A stretch of DNA of 64,000 nucleotides from Mycobacterium sp. M26 (GCF_001494595.1 NZ_LN929908.1:3190467-3254466); one strand, 5' to 3'. Shown: positions 26,772-35,486, counted from the stretch's first letter. A program made the numbers and translations. The notes: a model not told the origin generated them from the letters alone.

Positions 26772-26962
26772 GGCCTCAGCTTTGCACAGCGCTGCGTTGA
26801 CGGTTTCGACAATTACCCCAGGCCAGTATCGAGACGCGCCGCGCGACACCACCGGCCCTGATCAGGCGGCTGTGCGGCCGGGTACTATCCTCATCCCGAC
26901 GTCGGAGACCCGCGATGTGGGAGGTGCCCGGCGCAGACCCCTCGACAGCACAGGCAGGTGAC

Positions 26963-27802
26963 ATGACACCGGCGGCCGCAATCCCCACCGTCACGCTCAA
27001 CGACGACAACACCATCCCCGTGATCGGACTTGGCGTCGCCGAGTTGTCGCCGGAGGAAGCGGAGCGGGCGGTGACCGACGCGCTCGCGGCCGGCTACCGG
27101 CTGATCGACACCGCCTCGGTGGAGGGCAACGAGGAGGCCGTCGGCCGCGCCGTGGCCGCCTCGGGTGTGCCGCGCGAGGAGCTGTTCATCACCACCAAGC
27201 TGGCCACCGCCGACCAGGGCTTCCAGGCTTCCCAGGACGCCATCAAGGTGAGCCTGGAACGTCTCGGCCTGGACTACGTCGACCTCTACCTGATCCACTG
27301 GCCCGCCGAGCAGAACGGCAAGTACGTCGACGCCTGGGGCGGGCTGCTGCGGGTGCGCGAGGACGGCCTGACCAAGTCCATCGGTGTCTCGAACTTCACC
27401 CCCGAGCACCTGTCGAACGTCATCGACCTGTCCTACTTCACCCCCGCCATCAACCAGGTGGAACTGCATCCCCTGCTCAACCAGGCGGCGCTGCGCGAGG
27501 TGCATGCCGAGTACTCGATCACCACCGAGGCCTACAGCCCGCTGGGTGTCGGCAAGCTGGTGGAGAACCCCACGATCGCGTCCATCGCTGCCGCCCACGG
27601 CAAGTCCCCGGCTCAGGTGTTGATCCGCTGGAGCCTGCAGCTGGGCAACGTGGTGATCCCCCGCGCGTCGAACCCGGCCCACATCGCCGAGAACATCGAC
27701 GTGTTCGACTTCGAGCTGACTGCCGACGAGGTCGAGTCCATCAACGGCCTCGACGACGGCACCCGCTTCCGGCCGAACCCGGACACCTACACCGGCGCCT
27801 AG
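26963..27802 (+). CDS. Aldo/keto reductase
   Basis: NADPH-dependent carbonyl reductase of the AKR superfamily, 279 residues, corresponding to Rv2971. Conserved elements: IPVIGLGVAELSPEEAERAV, the catalytic Asp in RLIDTASVEGNEEAVG (normally DTAxxYxNE; here a Glu-Gly-Asn replaces the active-site Tyr), Lys in ITTKLATADQ and His in YLIHWPAE, plus the GVSNFTPEHL and nucleotide-binding PRASNP segments. The missing Tyr (Tyr to Glu/Gly at the tetrad) deserves checking. Start ATG 26963 has AGGTG seven bases upstream. Closest role: reduction of glyoxals/aldehydes; substrate inferred only. Confidence 0.93.
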   Translation: MTPAAAIPTVTLNDDNTIPVIGLGVAELSPEEAERAVTDALAAGYRLIDTASVEGNEEAVGRAVAASGVPREELFITTKLATADQGFQASQDAIKVSLERLGLDYVDLYLIHWPAEQNGKYVDAWGGLLRVREDGLTKSIGVSNFTPEHLSNVIDLSYFTPAINQVELHPLLNQAALREVHAEYSITTEAYSPLGVGKLVENPTIASIAAAHGKSPAQVLIRWSLQLGNVVIPRASNPAHIAENIDVFDFELTADEVESINGLDDGTRFRPNPDTYTGA

Positions 27803-27821
27803 TTCCGCATCGGTCAGCTAC

Positions 27822-27886
27822 GCATCGATTCTGCTGTCAGGGCGTCGGATTGACGCTCATTCGCGCCCTCGCCGCAGAATGGATGC
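27822..27886. terminator. Extended two-part hairpin between convergent genes
   Basis: Outer arms GCATCGATTCTGC (27822-27834) and GCAGAATGGATGC (27874-27886) pair with one mismatch; inner arms AGGGCG (27839-27844) and CGCCCT (27864-27869) pair exactly, with symmetric 4-nt spacers between. It fills the gap between the convergent aldo/keto reductase and HNH genes and is probably a bidirectional terminator, lacking a strong U tract as usual in mycobacteria. Confidence 0.55.
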
Positions 27887-27896
27887 GACAGGCCTG

Positions 27897-28604
27897 TCAG
27901 CCAGCCGGGCAGGTGGCCGCCGCGTCCCGGAGTTCGTTGGCCGAGGCTTCGTCGACCGGGAGCGCATAACCGCGCAGCACCGCGATGAACTGCACCGCGT
28001 ACTGGCACCAGAAGGCGTGATTGGGCGGCATCCAGCTGCCCGGGCCTTGATCGCCCTTGTCCTGGTTGGCCTGTCCGGCCACCGCGATCAGGTTGGCCGG
28101 ATCGTTGGCGAACCGAATCCGCAAGGCGTCCGGCCAATCCCGGGCACCCATGTCCCAGGCGTAGGCCAGCGGCACGATGTGGTCGATCTGCACAGCGGCA
28201 CCGACCTGGGCGCCGCGCACGAACGAGACAGTCTCATTGGTGTACGGGTCGTGCAGTACGCCGGTGGCCACCGCGTGCGGGCAGCGCTTCACCGACACAT
28301 AGGCCTTGTCGACGAGATCGCGGTCCAGGATGTCGTTACGGGTGTCACAGCCGTTGTGCCCCAGCGGCGCGTCATTGTCGTCGTCCCACGCGTCGCCGAA
28401 CGCCGCGCGCCGGTAGTCGTAGCCGCGTTGCCGTTGCGGCACAACGACAATCCCGGCCAGCACATCCGAGCCCGGTGCCACCGTGGGCACGTCGGCGCGC
28501 GCGACGAGCGCCCGGTCATCGGTGGCCGTGCCCACCACCTGGACGGCGACGATCACCGACAGCGCGGTCACTGCCGCGAGCCACAGCAGCTGCCGGCGGG
28601 TCAC
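27897..28604 (-). CDS. Secreted/anchored HNH nuclease-family protein (DUF1524-like)
   Basis: 235-residue protein with an N-terminal signal/TM segment (LLWLAAVTALSVIVAVQVVG) and the DUF1524/HNH-type motif QIDHIVPLAYAWDMGARDW, followed by FANDPANLIAV and KGDQGPGSWMPP with the expected Asn and metal-site residues. A Cys-containing segment (NGCDTRNDILDRDL) lies upstream. Corresponds to Rv2972c. The start is the GTG at 28604 overlapping the recG stop (GTGA), so it is translationally coupled to recG. Extracytoplasmic location suggests an extracellular nuclease or a degenerate domain; function not established. Confidence 0.86.
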   Translation of the reverse strand: MTRRQLLWLAAVTALSVIVAVQVVGTATDDRALVARADVPTVAPGSDVLAGIVVVPQRQRGYDYRRAAFGDAWDDDNDAPLGHNGCDTRNDILDRDLVDKAYVSVKRCPHAVATGVLHDPYTNETVSFVRGAQVGAAVQIDHIVPLAYAWDMGARDWPDALRIRFANDPANLIAVAGQANQDKGDQGPGSWMPPNHAFWCQYAVQFIAVLRGYALPVDEASANELRDAAATCPAG

Positions 28605-30820
28605 GCCTTGTCCAGAAAATCGACGCGGTCCGAACCGGTGAACTGTCCGGCCAGCACGGCCATCCCGCGGTCGTTCGGATGGGCCGCGTACAAGCGCTGG
28701 CACAGTTCCCGGGCCTCGACGATGAGGTCGAGATGTTCGGCCAGCGACAGGAAGCGCAACGTGATGGGACGACCGGACTGGTTGAGCCCCAACACATCTC
28801 CCTCCCGACGCTCCTGAAGGTCCAGGTCGGCCAGCACGAATCCGTCCAGGGTGCCGGCCACGGCTTTCAACCGCTCACCGGCCTTCGAGCCCTCGGGCAG
28901 CATGGTGGCCAGCAGGCACAGGCTCGGATGCTGGCCGCGACCGATGCGACCGCGCAACTGGTGCAGCTGGCTGATCCCGAAGCGGTCGGCATCCATCACC
29001 ACCATGACCGTGGCGTTGGGTACGTCGACACCCACCTCGATGACGGTGGTACACACCAGAACATCGATCTCACCGGCCCGGAACGCAGACATCACCGCGT
29101 CCTTCTCATCGCCCGAGAGCCGGCCGTGCATCAGGCCCAGACGCAGTGCCGCCAGCGGCCCGCGCGCGAGCTTGGCGTAGAGCGCGACCACGGTCTCGGC
29201 CGGCGGGCCGACCTGCTCACCGCCGGTCTTGTCATCCTCGTCGATCCGGGATGCCACCACATAGGCCTGCCGCCCGGCGGCCACCTCCTCGGCGATCCGC
29301 TGCCAGGCCCGGTTGAGCCACTGCGGCTTGTCCTTGATGAAGATCGTGTTGGTGGTGATCGGCTGGCGACCGCGCGGAAGTTCGCGCAGTGTCGAGGTTT
29401 CCAGGTCACCGTAGACGGTCAGCGCCACGGTGCGCGGGATCGGTGTCGCCGTCATCACCAGCAGATGCGGGGTAAGGCCATCAGGGGCCTTGGCCCGCAA
29501 TCGATCCCGCTGTTCCACCCCGAACCGGTGCTGCTCGTCGACCACGACGAAGCCGAGGTTGTGGAACTCGACGGCATCCTGCAGTAGGGCGTGTGTCCCG
29601 ACGACGATCCCGGCCGCACCGGAGACGACCTCGTCACGCACCTGCCGCTTCTGCGCCGCCGACATCGAACCCGTCAGCAGCGCGATCCGGGTGGCATGCT
29701 CTGCGCCGCCGAGCTGGCCGGCCTGCGCCAGCGGACCCAGTACGTCGCGGATTGACCGGGCATGTTGGGCCGCAAGGACTTCGGTGGGCGCCAGCAGGGC
29801 GCACTGATAGCCGGCGTCGACCATCTGCAACATCGCGAGCACGGAGACGATGGTCTTACCCGAGCCGACCTCGCCCTGCAGCAGCCGGTGCATCGGTTTG
29901 GTGGCGGCCAGTTCACCGGAGATCACGCCGAGCACCTCGCGCTGGCCCGCGGTCAGCTCGAAGGGCAGCTGGCCCATCAGATCGGCGAGCAGGCCGTCCT
30001 CGCGACGGGGGGCGGGCGGGCCGGACTCGGCCAGTTCGCTGTTGCGCCGCTGGGCCAGCGCCCACTGCAGCCCGACCGCCTCGTCGAAGGTCAGCCGGTG
30101 GCGGGCCTCGTCGCGTTCGGCCTCATTCTCGGCCAGGTGGATCGCCCGCAGGGCGGCATCCTCGCTCATCAGACCACGTTCGCGCACAACGCTTTCCGGC
30201 AGCGGATCGGTAATGGGATCCAGCACGGCCAGCACCTGACGCACGCAGGCGTAGATCTCCCAGCTCTGCAGTTTGGAGCTGGCGGCGTAGATCGGGAAGA
30301 ACTCGCGTTCGAAGGCCGACATCGACAGCTCGCCGGTTTCAGCCTGCGACACCTCGGCGATGGTCTTCAGCGACTTGCTGCCGAACTGTTTGGCGTTGCC
30401 CGGGGAGCTGAGGACCAGGAAGTCCGGGTGGGTCAGCTGCATGACGCTGCGGAAGTAGCCGACCTCGCCGGACAGCATCAACTTCGTGCCCTTCACCAAG
30501 CCGTGCTTGAGGAACTTGGCGTTGAAGAACGTCGCGGTGACCTTGCGCCGACCCTGTTGCAGGGTGATCACCAGGTATTCACGCTTGGGACTGCGATTGG
30601 TCCAGCGCACCTCGGCCTTGTCGATCTCGCCGACGAACGTGACGTGTTCGCCTTCCTCCGGGGGCACCTCGTCCTCACCCCACACCGTCATGCCGTGGCT
30701 GTACTTGCGCGGGTAATGCCGCAACAGATCGTCGACGGTCTGGAAGCCGAACACCTCGTCGAGCAGACCGGCCGCCTTGGCTCCCACGATTCCGTCGAGG
30801 CGATCGGTGAGGCCGACCAC
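28601..30820 (-). CDS. recG: ATP-dependent DNA helicase RecG
   Basis: Branch-migration helicase that remodels stalled forks and Holliday junctions. The 739 residues have the wedge/OB domain (about 60-200), Walker A LLQGEVGSGKT, DEQHRFG motif II, TATPIPRT motif III, and the C-terminal helicase domain with SRIDEDDKTG, MHGRLSGDEKD, TTVIEVGVDVPNA and QLRGRIGRG. Start is a GTG (30820), two bases after the stop of the DAK2-kinase gene, so the DAK2-recG-HNH genes form an operon. Complete and normal. Confidence 0.98.
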   Translation of the reverse strand: MVGLTDRLDGIVGAKAAGLLDEVFGFQTVDDLLRHYPRKYSHGMTVWGEDEVPPEEGEHVTFVGEIDKAEVRWTNRSPKREYLVITLQQGRRKVTATFFNAKFLKHGLVKGTKLMLSGEVGYFRSVMQLTHPDFLVLSSPGNAKQFGSKSLKTIAEVSQAETGELSMSAFEREFFPIYAASSKLQSWEIYACVRQVLAVLDPITDPLPESVVRERGLMSEDAALRAIHLAENEAERDEARHRLTFDEAVGLQWALAQRRNSELAESGPPAPRREDGLLADLMGQLPFELTAGQREVLGVISGELAATKPMHRLLQGEVGSGKTIVSVLAMLQMVDAGYQCALLAPTEVLAAQHARSIRDVLGPLAQAGQLGGAEHATRIALLTGSMSAAQKRQVRDEVVSGAAGIVVGTHALLQDAVEFHNLGFVVVDEQHRFGVEQRDRLRAKAPDGLTPHLLVMTATPIPRTVALTVYGDLETSTLRELPRGRQPITTNTIFIKDKPQWLNRAWQRIAEEVAAGRQAYVVASRIDEDDKTGGEQVGPPAETVVALYAKLARGPLAALRLGLMHGRLSGDEKDAVMSAFRAGEIDVLVCTTVIEVGVDVPNATVMVVMDADRFGISQLHQLRGRIGRGQHPSLCLLATMLPEGSKAGERLKAVAGTLDGFVLADLDLQERREGDVLGLNQSGRPITLRFLSLAEHLDLIVEARELCQRLYAAHPNDRGMAVLAGQFTGSDRVDFLDKA

Positions 30821-30822
30821 GG

Positions 30823-32469
30823 CTACTCCACCCCGATCAAGAGCGCGTCCCCGCGGTGGCCGGTGTCATACGTCGCCAGCTCGATGCCGGGGTGGCGCCG
30901 GTGCATGTGGTCGGCCAGCGACTCGGCGACAGCCGGGTCGACGCCCTGGCCCAGCAGCACGGTCACCAATTCCCCACCGGCGACCAGCAGCAGATCGATC
31001 AGACCGGCAGCCGCGGTGGTGATGTCCGGGCCGACCACCAGCACCTCGTCACCGGCGATACCCAGACCGTCACCCGGCTGGCAGGCGCCCGCCCAGGTCA
31101 GGGCATGTTCGGTGGCGATCCGCACCGAACCGTGCCGGGCACCCGCCGCGGCGCGGGCCATCGTGTAGCCGTCATCGACGGCCTGGCGGCCCGCATCGTG
31201 GACGGCCAGTGCCGCCAGCCCCTGCACCATGGAGGCGGCCGGCAGTGCGACGACGTCGATACCCCAGCCGATCCCCGCGGTCGCACCGGCCACCATCTCC
31301 TCGGCCGCCACATACCCGTTGGGCAACACCATGACCTGGGCCGCGCCGGTGTCGACGAGGGCGCGCAGCAGTTGCCGGGCGCTGACCCCGGTGGCCAGGT
31401 CCGGTGCCTCGGGGCGCAGCACGAAGGCGCCCTCCTGGCTGAACAGCGCTTCGGCGCCATCGCCGTCGACCACGGCCAGCACCGCGCGTTCCCGGCTCCA
31501 TCCGCCCGGGGAGACGCGGGCCGGTCCGGTGGTCAGCACCGAGATCTGGATCTTGCTGACGGCACCCGCGAGCAGCCCGGCCTCGACAGCCGCCCCGGCG
31601 TCGTCGGTGTGCACATGCACCGAATAGCGATCCGACGCGTCCCCCGCGGCGGCGATGCCCACCGAATCGCCGAGTTCGTCCAGCCGCGCGCGCAGGCTGT
31701 CGACCGCCCCTGCCTCGCAGTCGGCGAGCAGATACATCACCTCGAATTGCGGCGGAGCCGGCTCGGCGGCGGCGATCTCCAGTGGCGGCGGCGCGGGCTC
31801 GTAGGCCCGACGCGCGGCGGCGTAGCCGCTGATCGTGGCCGTCAGCGCATCCAGCAGCACCAGCAGGCCGCGGCCGCCGGCGTCGACCACCCCGGCATCG
31901 GCCAGTACGGCGAGTTGATCGGGCGTGCGCTCAAGGGCCGCGGCGGCCGCATCACCGGCGGCGGCCAGCGCCTCGGCGAGCTCGGCGCCTTCGGCGGCCC
32001 AGTGTTCGACCGTTTCGGCCGCGGCCTGCAGCACCGAGACGATGGTGCCGTCGACTCGCTGACCGCCCATCGAGGACACCACCAGCCCGACACCGTGTCG
32101 CAGCGCCGCCCCGAGCAGCACCGCATTGATATCGGCGAGCGCGCCCCCGGTGTCGACCGCGGCCGATGCCGTCACGTCGGCCATCCCGCGCAGGATCTGG
32201 GACAGGATCACCCCGGAGTTCCCGCGCGCACCGTGCAGCGCGCCTTCGGAGAGCGCCGCGGCCACGGCCGTCACATCACCGGAACCGGCCGACGACTTGG
32301 CCTCGGCCAGCGCCGAACGCATGGTGAACAGCATGTTGGTGCCGGTGTCGGAGTCCGCCACCGGGAACACGTTGAGCCGGTTGATCTCGTCGGTGTGGGT
32401 GATGAGTTCGCCGACGGCGGTGTGGGCCCAGTCCCGCAGGGCGGATGCGTCCAGCCGTCGGTCCGGCAT
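30823..32469 (-). CDS. DAK2-domain kinase (fatty-acid kinase FakA-like)
   Basis: 548-residue protein with an N-terminal Dak2 phosphatase/kinase-fold domain (INRLNVFPVADSDTGTNM, nucleotide-binding Asps; GALHGARGNSGVILSQ) followed by the middle and C-terminal domains of FakA-type proteins that interact with a DegV-like fatty-acid-binding partner. The family phosphorylates fatty acids bound by FakB in other bacteria; here that role is inferred. In M. tuberculosis H37Rv the equivalent region is annotated as two smaller genes (Rv2975c, Rv2974c); here it is one continuous frame. The ATG at 32469 has a strong AGGAGGTG Shine-Dalgarno. First gene of the operon with recG. Confidence 0.85.
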   Translation of the reverse strand: MPDRRLDASALRDWAHTAVGELITHTDEINRLNVFPVADSDTGTNMLFTMRSALAEAKSSAGSGDVTAVAAALSEGALHGARGNSGVILSQILRGMADVTASAAVDTGGALADINAVLLGAALRHGVGLVVSSMGGQRVDGTIVSVLQAAAETVEHWAAEGAELAEALAAAGDAAAAALERTPDQLAVLADAGVVDAGGRGLLVLLDALTATISGYAAARRAYEPAPPPLEIAAAEPAPPQFEVMYLLADCEAGAVDSLRARLDELGDSVGIAAAGDASDRYSVHVHTDDAGAAVEAGLLAGAVSKIQISVLTTGPARVSPGGWSRERAVLAVVDGDGAEALFSQEGAFVLRPEAPDLATGVSARQLLRALVDTGAAQVMVLPNGYVAAEEMVAGATAGIGWGIDVVALPAASMVQGLAALAVHDAGRQAVDDGYTMARAAAGARHGSVRIATEHALTWAGACQPGDGLGIAGDEVLVVGPDITTAAAGLIDLLLVAGGELVTVLLGQGVDPAVAESLADHMHRRHPGIELATYDTGHRGDALLIGVE

Positions 32470-32810
32470 CGGCACCTCCTCGCGACCCTGGCACACGGCT
32501 TCCGTCGCGCCAGCCTAGCCAGTCCGGCCGACAGTGCGACGTCACCGCGGACATCGAGAGTCACCGGGTGTGGATGACCACGACAACTCGATCAGCGTGA
32601 TTTTTTTCCCGCGTCATCGTCACGCCCGTCGGCTTCACCGGCGGCACCGGTCCGGATTCGTCCGGTGATGGTGGTCTTTCGGGCGCACACCGCCGCCCCC
32701 GGCGCTCGCTGTCCCGCCAGCACGAGGCTGTCAGGCCGCCACGACCCGGCCACCGGCCTGATCTGCGCGCGATCATGGCTGCGCATGTATCGGCACAGCC
32801 AAGGGATCTG
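32470..32810. other. 341-bp intergenic region between divergent DAK2 and SfnB genes
   Basis: No open frame longer than about 60 codons is convincing here and none looks conserved. Visible features: the AGGAGGTG ribosome site of the DAK2 gene at its left edge, a run of seven T at about 32599-32605, an imperfect stem CACCGG...CCGGTG near 32643-32668, and AAGGGA before the SfnB ATG at its right edge. It must contain both promoters; no riboswitch or operator palindrome was found. Confidence 0.5.
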
Positions 32811-34040
32811 ATGACCACCTCACCCGCCGCCGAAGCCGGCACCACCCGAATCGCCTCGGCGCAGCAGGCACTGGCGGTGGCGGCCGAGCTGTCGGAGTGC
32901 TTCGCCGTCGGCGCGCCGGTGCGTGATGCCTGCCGCGAACTGCCCTACCAGCAGGTGCAGCAGCTCAAGCGCTCCGGCCTGCTGGCACTGCCGGTCCCGG
33001 CCGCCTACGGCGGCATCGACGCGCCCGCCACCGTGCTCGCCGAGGTGTTCCGCCTGCTCGGCCAGGGTGATCCCTCGCTGGCTCAGATCCCGCACTCGCA
33101 CTTCACCTTCTCCGAGGCCTTGCGGCTGGAGGGCAGCCACGAGCAGAAGGCCTTTTTCTACTCGCAGATCCTCGACGGGGCGCTGGTGGCCAACGCCCAG
33201 TCCGAGCGGGGCCCGCACCCGATCGACGTGGACACCACCGCGCTGGTGCCCGCGGGCGGTGATTTCCTGCTCAGCGGCCGCAAGTTCTACTCCACCGGGG
33301 CTTTGTTCGCCGACTGGATCGTGGTGCGCGCCTCGCTGTCGGACGGCAACGGCGCGACGCCCAACTCCCGCACCCCCAAGGCGGTGGCGTTCGTCCCCCG
33401 CGACGCTCCTGGACTGGACGTCGTCCACGACTGGGACGGCATGGGACAGCGCACCACCGCATCGGGAACCGTGACGCTGGACCGGGTGCGGGTGCCGGCC
33501 GCGCACGTGGTGCCCTACAGCCCGATCTTCACGCGGCCGACGATCTACGGCGCCCGCGCCCAACTGCTGCACGCGGCCCTCGACGTGGGGATCGCGACCG
33601 GTGCACTGGCCGAGGGGGTGCGCCAGGCCGCCAAGGCCCGGCCGCATTTCGAAGCCGGGGTCGGGGTGGCCGCCGAGGATCCGACGCTGATCGCGGTGGC
33701 CGGGGAGGCGACGGTGACCGTGCGGGCCGCGCAGGCGCTGCTGGGCGACGCCGCCCGCGCGGTCGACGCCGCCCGGGCCCTGACCACCGAGGAGACGACG
33801 GCCGCGGCCTCGGTCGCGGTGGCCGTCGCCAAGGTGGCCGCCGTGCGGGCCTCACTGGAGGCCTCGAGCGTGCTGTTCGAACTGGGCGGCACCCGCAGCG
33901 CCACCGACGCGGCCAATCTGGCCCGGTACTGGCGGGATGCCCGGACCCACACGCTGCACGACGCGACCCGATGGAAACTGCAGCACATCGGCCGGTACAC
34001 GCTGTCGGGGACCCGCCCGCCGCGCCACGGCCAGCTCTGA
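32811..34040 (+). CDS. SfnB-family acyl-CoA dehydrogenase-like flavoprotein (sulfur acquisition)
   Basis: Flavin-dependent protein of 409 residues with the acyl-CoA-dehydrogenase fold. Segments FSEALRLEGS, ANAQSERGPHPI, LLSGRKFYSTGALFADWIVV, WDGMGQRTTASGTVTLDRVRVP and FELGGTRSATD fit the DszC/SfnB group, which oxygenates organosulfur compounds rather than dehydrogenating acyl-CoA; the usual catalytic Glu of acyl-CoA dehydrogenases is not apparent. Likely works with reduced FMN from a separate reductase in sulfonate/sulfone use. The ATG at 32811 has AAGGGA upstream. There is no equivalent in this place in M. tuberculosis; it is flanked by a 341-bp promoter region and is monocistronic. Confidence 0.85.
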   Translation: MTTSPAAEAGTTRIASAQQALAVAAELSECFAVGAPVRDACRELPYQQVQQLKRSGLLALPVPAAYGGIDAPATVLAEVFRLLGQGDPSLAQIPHSHFTFSEALRLEGSHEQKAFFYSQILDGALVANAQSERGPHPIDVDTTALVPAGGDFLLSGRKFYSTGALFADWIVVRASLSDGNGATPNSRTPKAVAFVPRDAPGLDVVHDWDGMGQRTTASGTVTLDRVRVPAAHVVPYSPIFTRPTIYGARAQLLHAALDVGIATGALAEGVRQAAKARPHFEAGVGVAAEDPTLIAVAGEATVTVRAAQALLGDAARAVDAARALTTEETTAAASVAVAVAKVAAVRASLEASSVLFELGGTRSATDAANLARYWRDARTHTLHDATRWKLQHIGRYTLSGTRPPRHGQL

Positions 34041-34074
34041 AACCATCGAGCTCACGGGCCCCGGGCACGCCATT

Positions 34075-34104
34075 TTGGCGTTCCCTGCACGCGACGGCTA
34101 TTCT
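34075..34104 (+). promoter_or_regulatory. Probable sigma70-type promoter for rpmB
   Basis: TTGGCG (34075-34080) and TATTCT (34099-34104) are separated by 18 bp, upstream of the rpmB ATG at 34178, which has a GAGGAG ribosome site. This is a good mycobacterial SigA-like match for a single ribosomal-protein gene. Predicted from sequence only. Confidence 0.4.
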
Positions 34105-34177
34105 TGTCAGGTTGTCGGGTCACCCGTAGCTCGGTCGTTGGCCCCTTGACCAGACGTTTACTACAGAGGAGTTCTAC

Positions 34178-34372
34178 ATGGCTGCCGTGTGCGAGATCTG
34201 CGGAAAGGGCCCCGGCTTCGGTAAGTCGGTGTCGCATTCCCATCGCCGGACCAGCCGTCGCTGGAACCCGAACATCCAGACCGTGCACGCGGTGACCCGC
34301 CCCGGCGGCAACAAGCAGCGCGTCAACGTCTGCACCTCCTGCCTGAAGGCCGGCAAGGTCACCCGCGGCTGA
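34178..34372 (+). CDS. rpmB: 50S ribosomal protein L28 (zinc-binding C+ form)
   Basis: Ribosomal large-subunit protein of 64 residues. It has the zinc-binding cysteine pairs CEICGKG and CTSCLKA, so it is the C+ paralogue rather than the zinc-free C- copy made under zinc starvation. GFGKSVSHSHRRTSRRWNPN is the conserved rRNA-binding core. Single-gene unit with a strong GAGGAG ribosome site seven bases from the ATG. Flanked by the SfnB gene and a secreted small protein gene on the opposite strand. Confidence 0.97.
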   Translation: MAAVCEICGKGPGFGKSVSHSHRRTSRRWNPNIQTVHAVTRPGGNKQRVNVCTSCLKAGKVTRG

Positions 34373-34384
34373 TGCCGTTCGCCC

Positions 34385-34696
34385 TCAGGGGCACATGAAC
34401 GCCCACGGCGGGCAGACGAACGTTCCCTCCGGCAGCGGACCCTCGGCGTAGACCCCGGGCTGGCCGGATACCTGGTGGTATTCGTGGCAGACGTTCGCAT
34501 CCCAGCTCTTCGACAGGGCTTCGACCCGGAACGTGATCGGGTCGCCCGGGCACCACGTGCCGTGGCATGCCGGATCACAGCGCACGTTGTCGGCGTGGGC
34601 GGTCGCGATATCTCCCCCGGCGGCGGTGAGCCACAGGGTCGAGGCCGCGCCGATCCCGGCGATCAGGGCACCGGCGAGGGTTCGGGTGAGTGTCAT
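34385..34696 (-). CDS. Small secreted cysteine-containing protein, unknown function
   Basis: 103-residue protein. Residues 1-35 form a Sec signal peptide (LAGALIAGIGAASTLWLTAAGG) ending in an AHA cleavage site; the mature 68-residue domain has six cysteines (RCDPACHGTWCPGD, NVCHEYHQ, FVCPPWAFMCP), suggesting three disulfides. Start ATG 34696 follows AAAGG with a six-base gap; an upstream in-frame ATG at 34702 is too close to that site. Small disulfide-rich secreted proteins of this type are common in mycobacteria, but I recognise no named family. Convergent with rpmB, with a 12-bp gap. Confidence 0.72.
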   Translation of the reverse strand: MTLTRTLAGALIAGIGAASTLWLTAAGGDIATAHADNVRCDPACHGTWCPGDPITFRVEALSKSWDANVCHEYHQVSGQPGVYAEGPLPEGTFVCPPWAFMCP

Positions 34697-34757
34697 GGAC
34701 ATCCTTTCGGTCGGCGCCCAGTTCACCCGCAGCGCCGCCCTACCGATCCCAAGGTCG

Positions 34758-35486
34758 CTAGGGCAGGCGCCAGTCGATCGGTTCGGCGCCCATCCCGGTC
34801 AGCAACTCGTTGGCCCGGCTGAACGGCCGCGACCCGAAGAACCCCCGCGAGGCCGACAGCGGTGACGGGTGGGGTGACTCGATGGCCATACACGTGGGTG
34901 GAATCCCCGAGTCGCTCCGCTCCTGCCCGCCGGAGCTGCCGGTGAGCATCGGTTTGAGCGTCGAGGCGTCCCGGCCCCACAGAATCGCCACCAGCGGCTG
35001 ATCGCGCGCGACCAACGCCCGAATGGCGCATTCGGTGACCGCCTCCCACCCCTTGCCCCGGTGCGAGGCCGGGGCGCCGGGCCGGACCGTCAGCACCCTG
35101 TTGAGCAGCATCACCCCGCGTTGCGCCCACGGTGTCAGGTCGCCGTTGGACGGCGCCGGATAGCCGAGGTCGGCGGTGTACTCGGTGAAGATGTTGGACA
35201 GGCTGCGCGGCAGTGGCCGCACCTCGGGGGCCACCGAGAAACTCAAGCCGACCGCATGGCCCGGCGTCGGGTACGGGTCCTGGCCGACGATGAGCACCCG
35301 CACCGACTCGAACGGGAAGGTGAAGGCCCGCAGCACATTCGGGCCGGCCGGAAGATAGCGGTGGCCCTCGGCGATCTCGGCCCGCAGGAACTGGCCCATC
35401 TGACTCACCTGGTCGGCCACCGGTGCCAGGGCCCGTGCCCAGCCGTCCTCGACGAGTTCGGTCAGCGGGCGGGCGGTGGTCGTCAC
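34758..35486 (-). CDS. ung: Uracil-DNA glycosylase (family 1)
   Basis: Removes uracil from DNA. Motif A GQDPYPTPGHAVGLSFS carries the catalytic Asp, FxxPY-type pocket residues follow in SNGDLTPWAQRGVMLLN, and the catalytic His is in ESPHPSPLSASRGFFGS. Compared with M. tuberculosis Ung, about 14 extra residues (SSGGQERSDSGIPPT) are inserted just before the His motif (codons near 34911-34955); the underlying DNA contains GAGCGGAGCGAC-type sequence. The start is the GTG at 35486, matching the family N terminus TARPLTELVE; an upstream TTG extends it slightly. Located 22 bp after thiL on the same strand. Confidence 0.95.
   Translation of the reverse strand: MTTTARPLTELVEDGWARALAPVADQVSQMGQFLRAEIAEGHRYLPAGPNVLRAFTFPFESVRVLIVGQDPYPTPGHAVGLSFSVAPEVRPLPRSLSNIFTEYTADLGYPAPSNGDLTPWAQRGVMLLNRVLTVRPGAPASHRGKGWEAVTECAIRALVARDQPLVAILWGRDASTLKPMLTGSSGGQERSDSGIPPTCMAIESPHPSPLSASRGFFGSRPFSRANELLTGMGAEPIDWRLP

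Noticed and set aside
32470..32810. Possible riboswitch upstream of the SfnB gene
   Set aside because: No SAM-type or other known riboswitch core could be recognised; only short GC stems.
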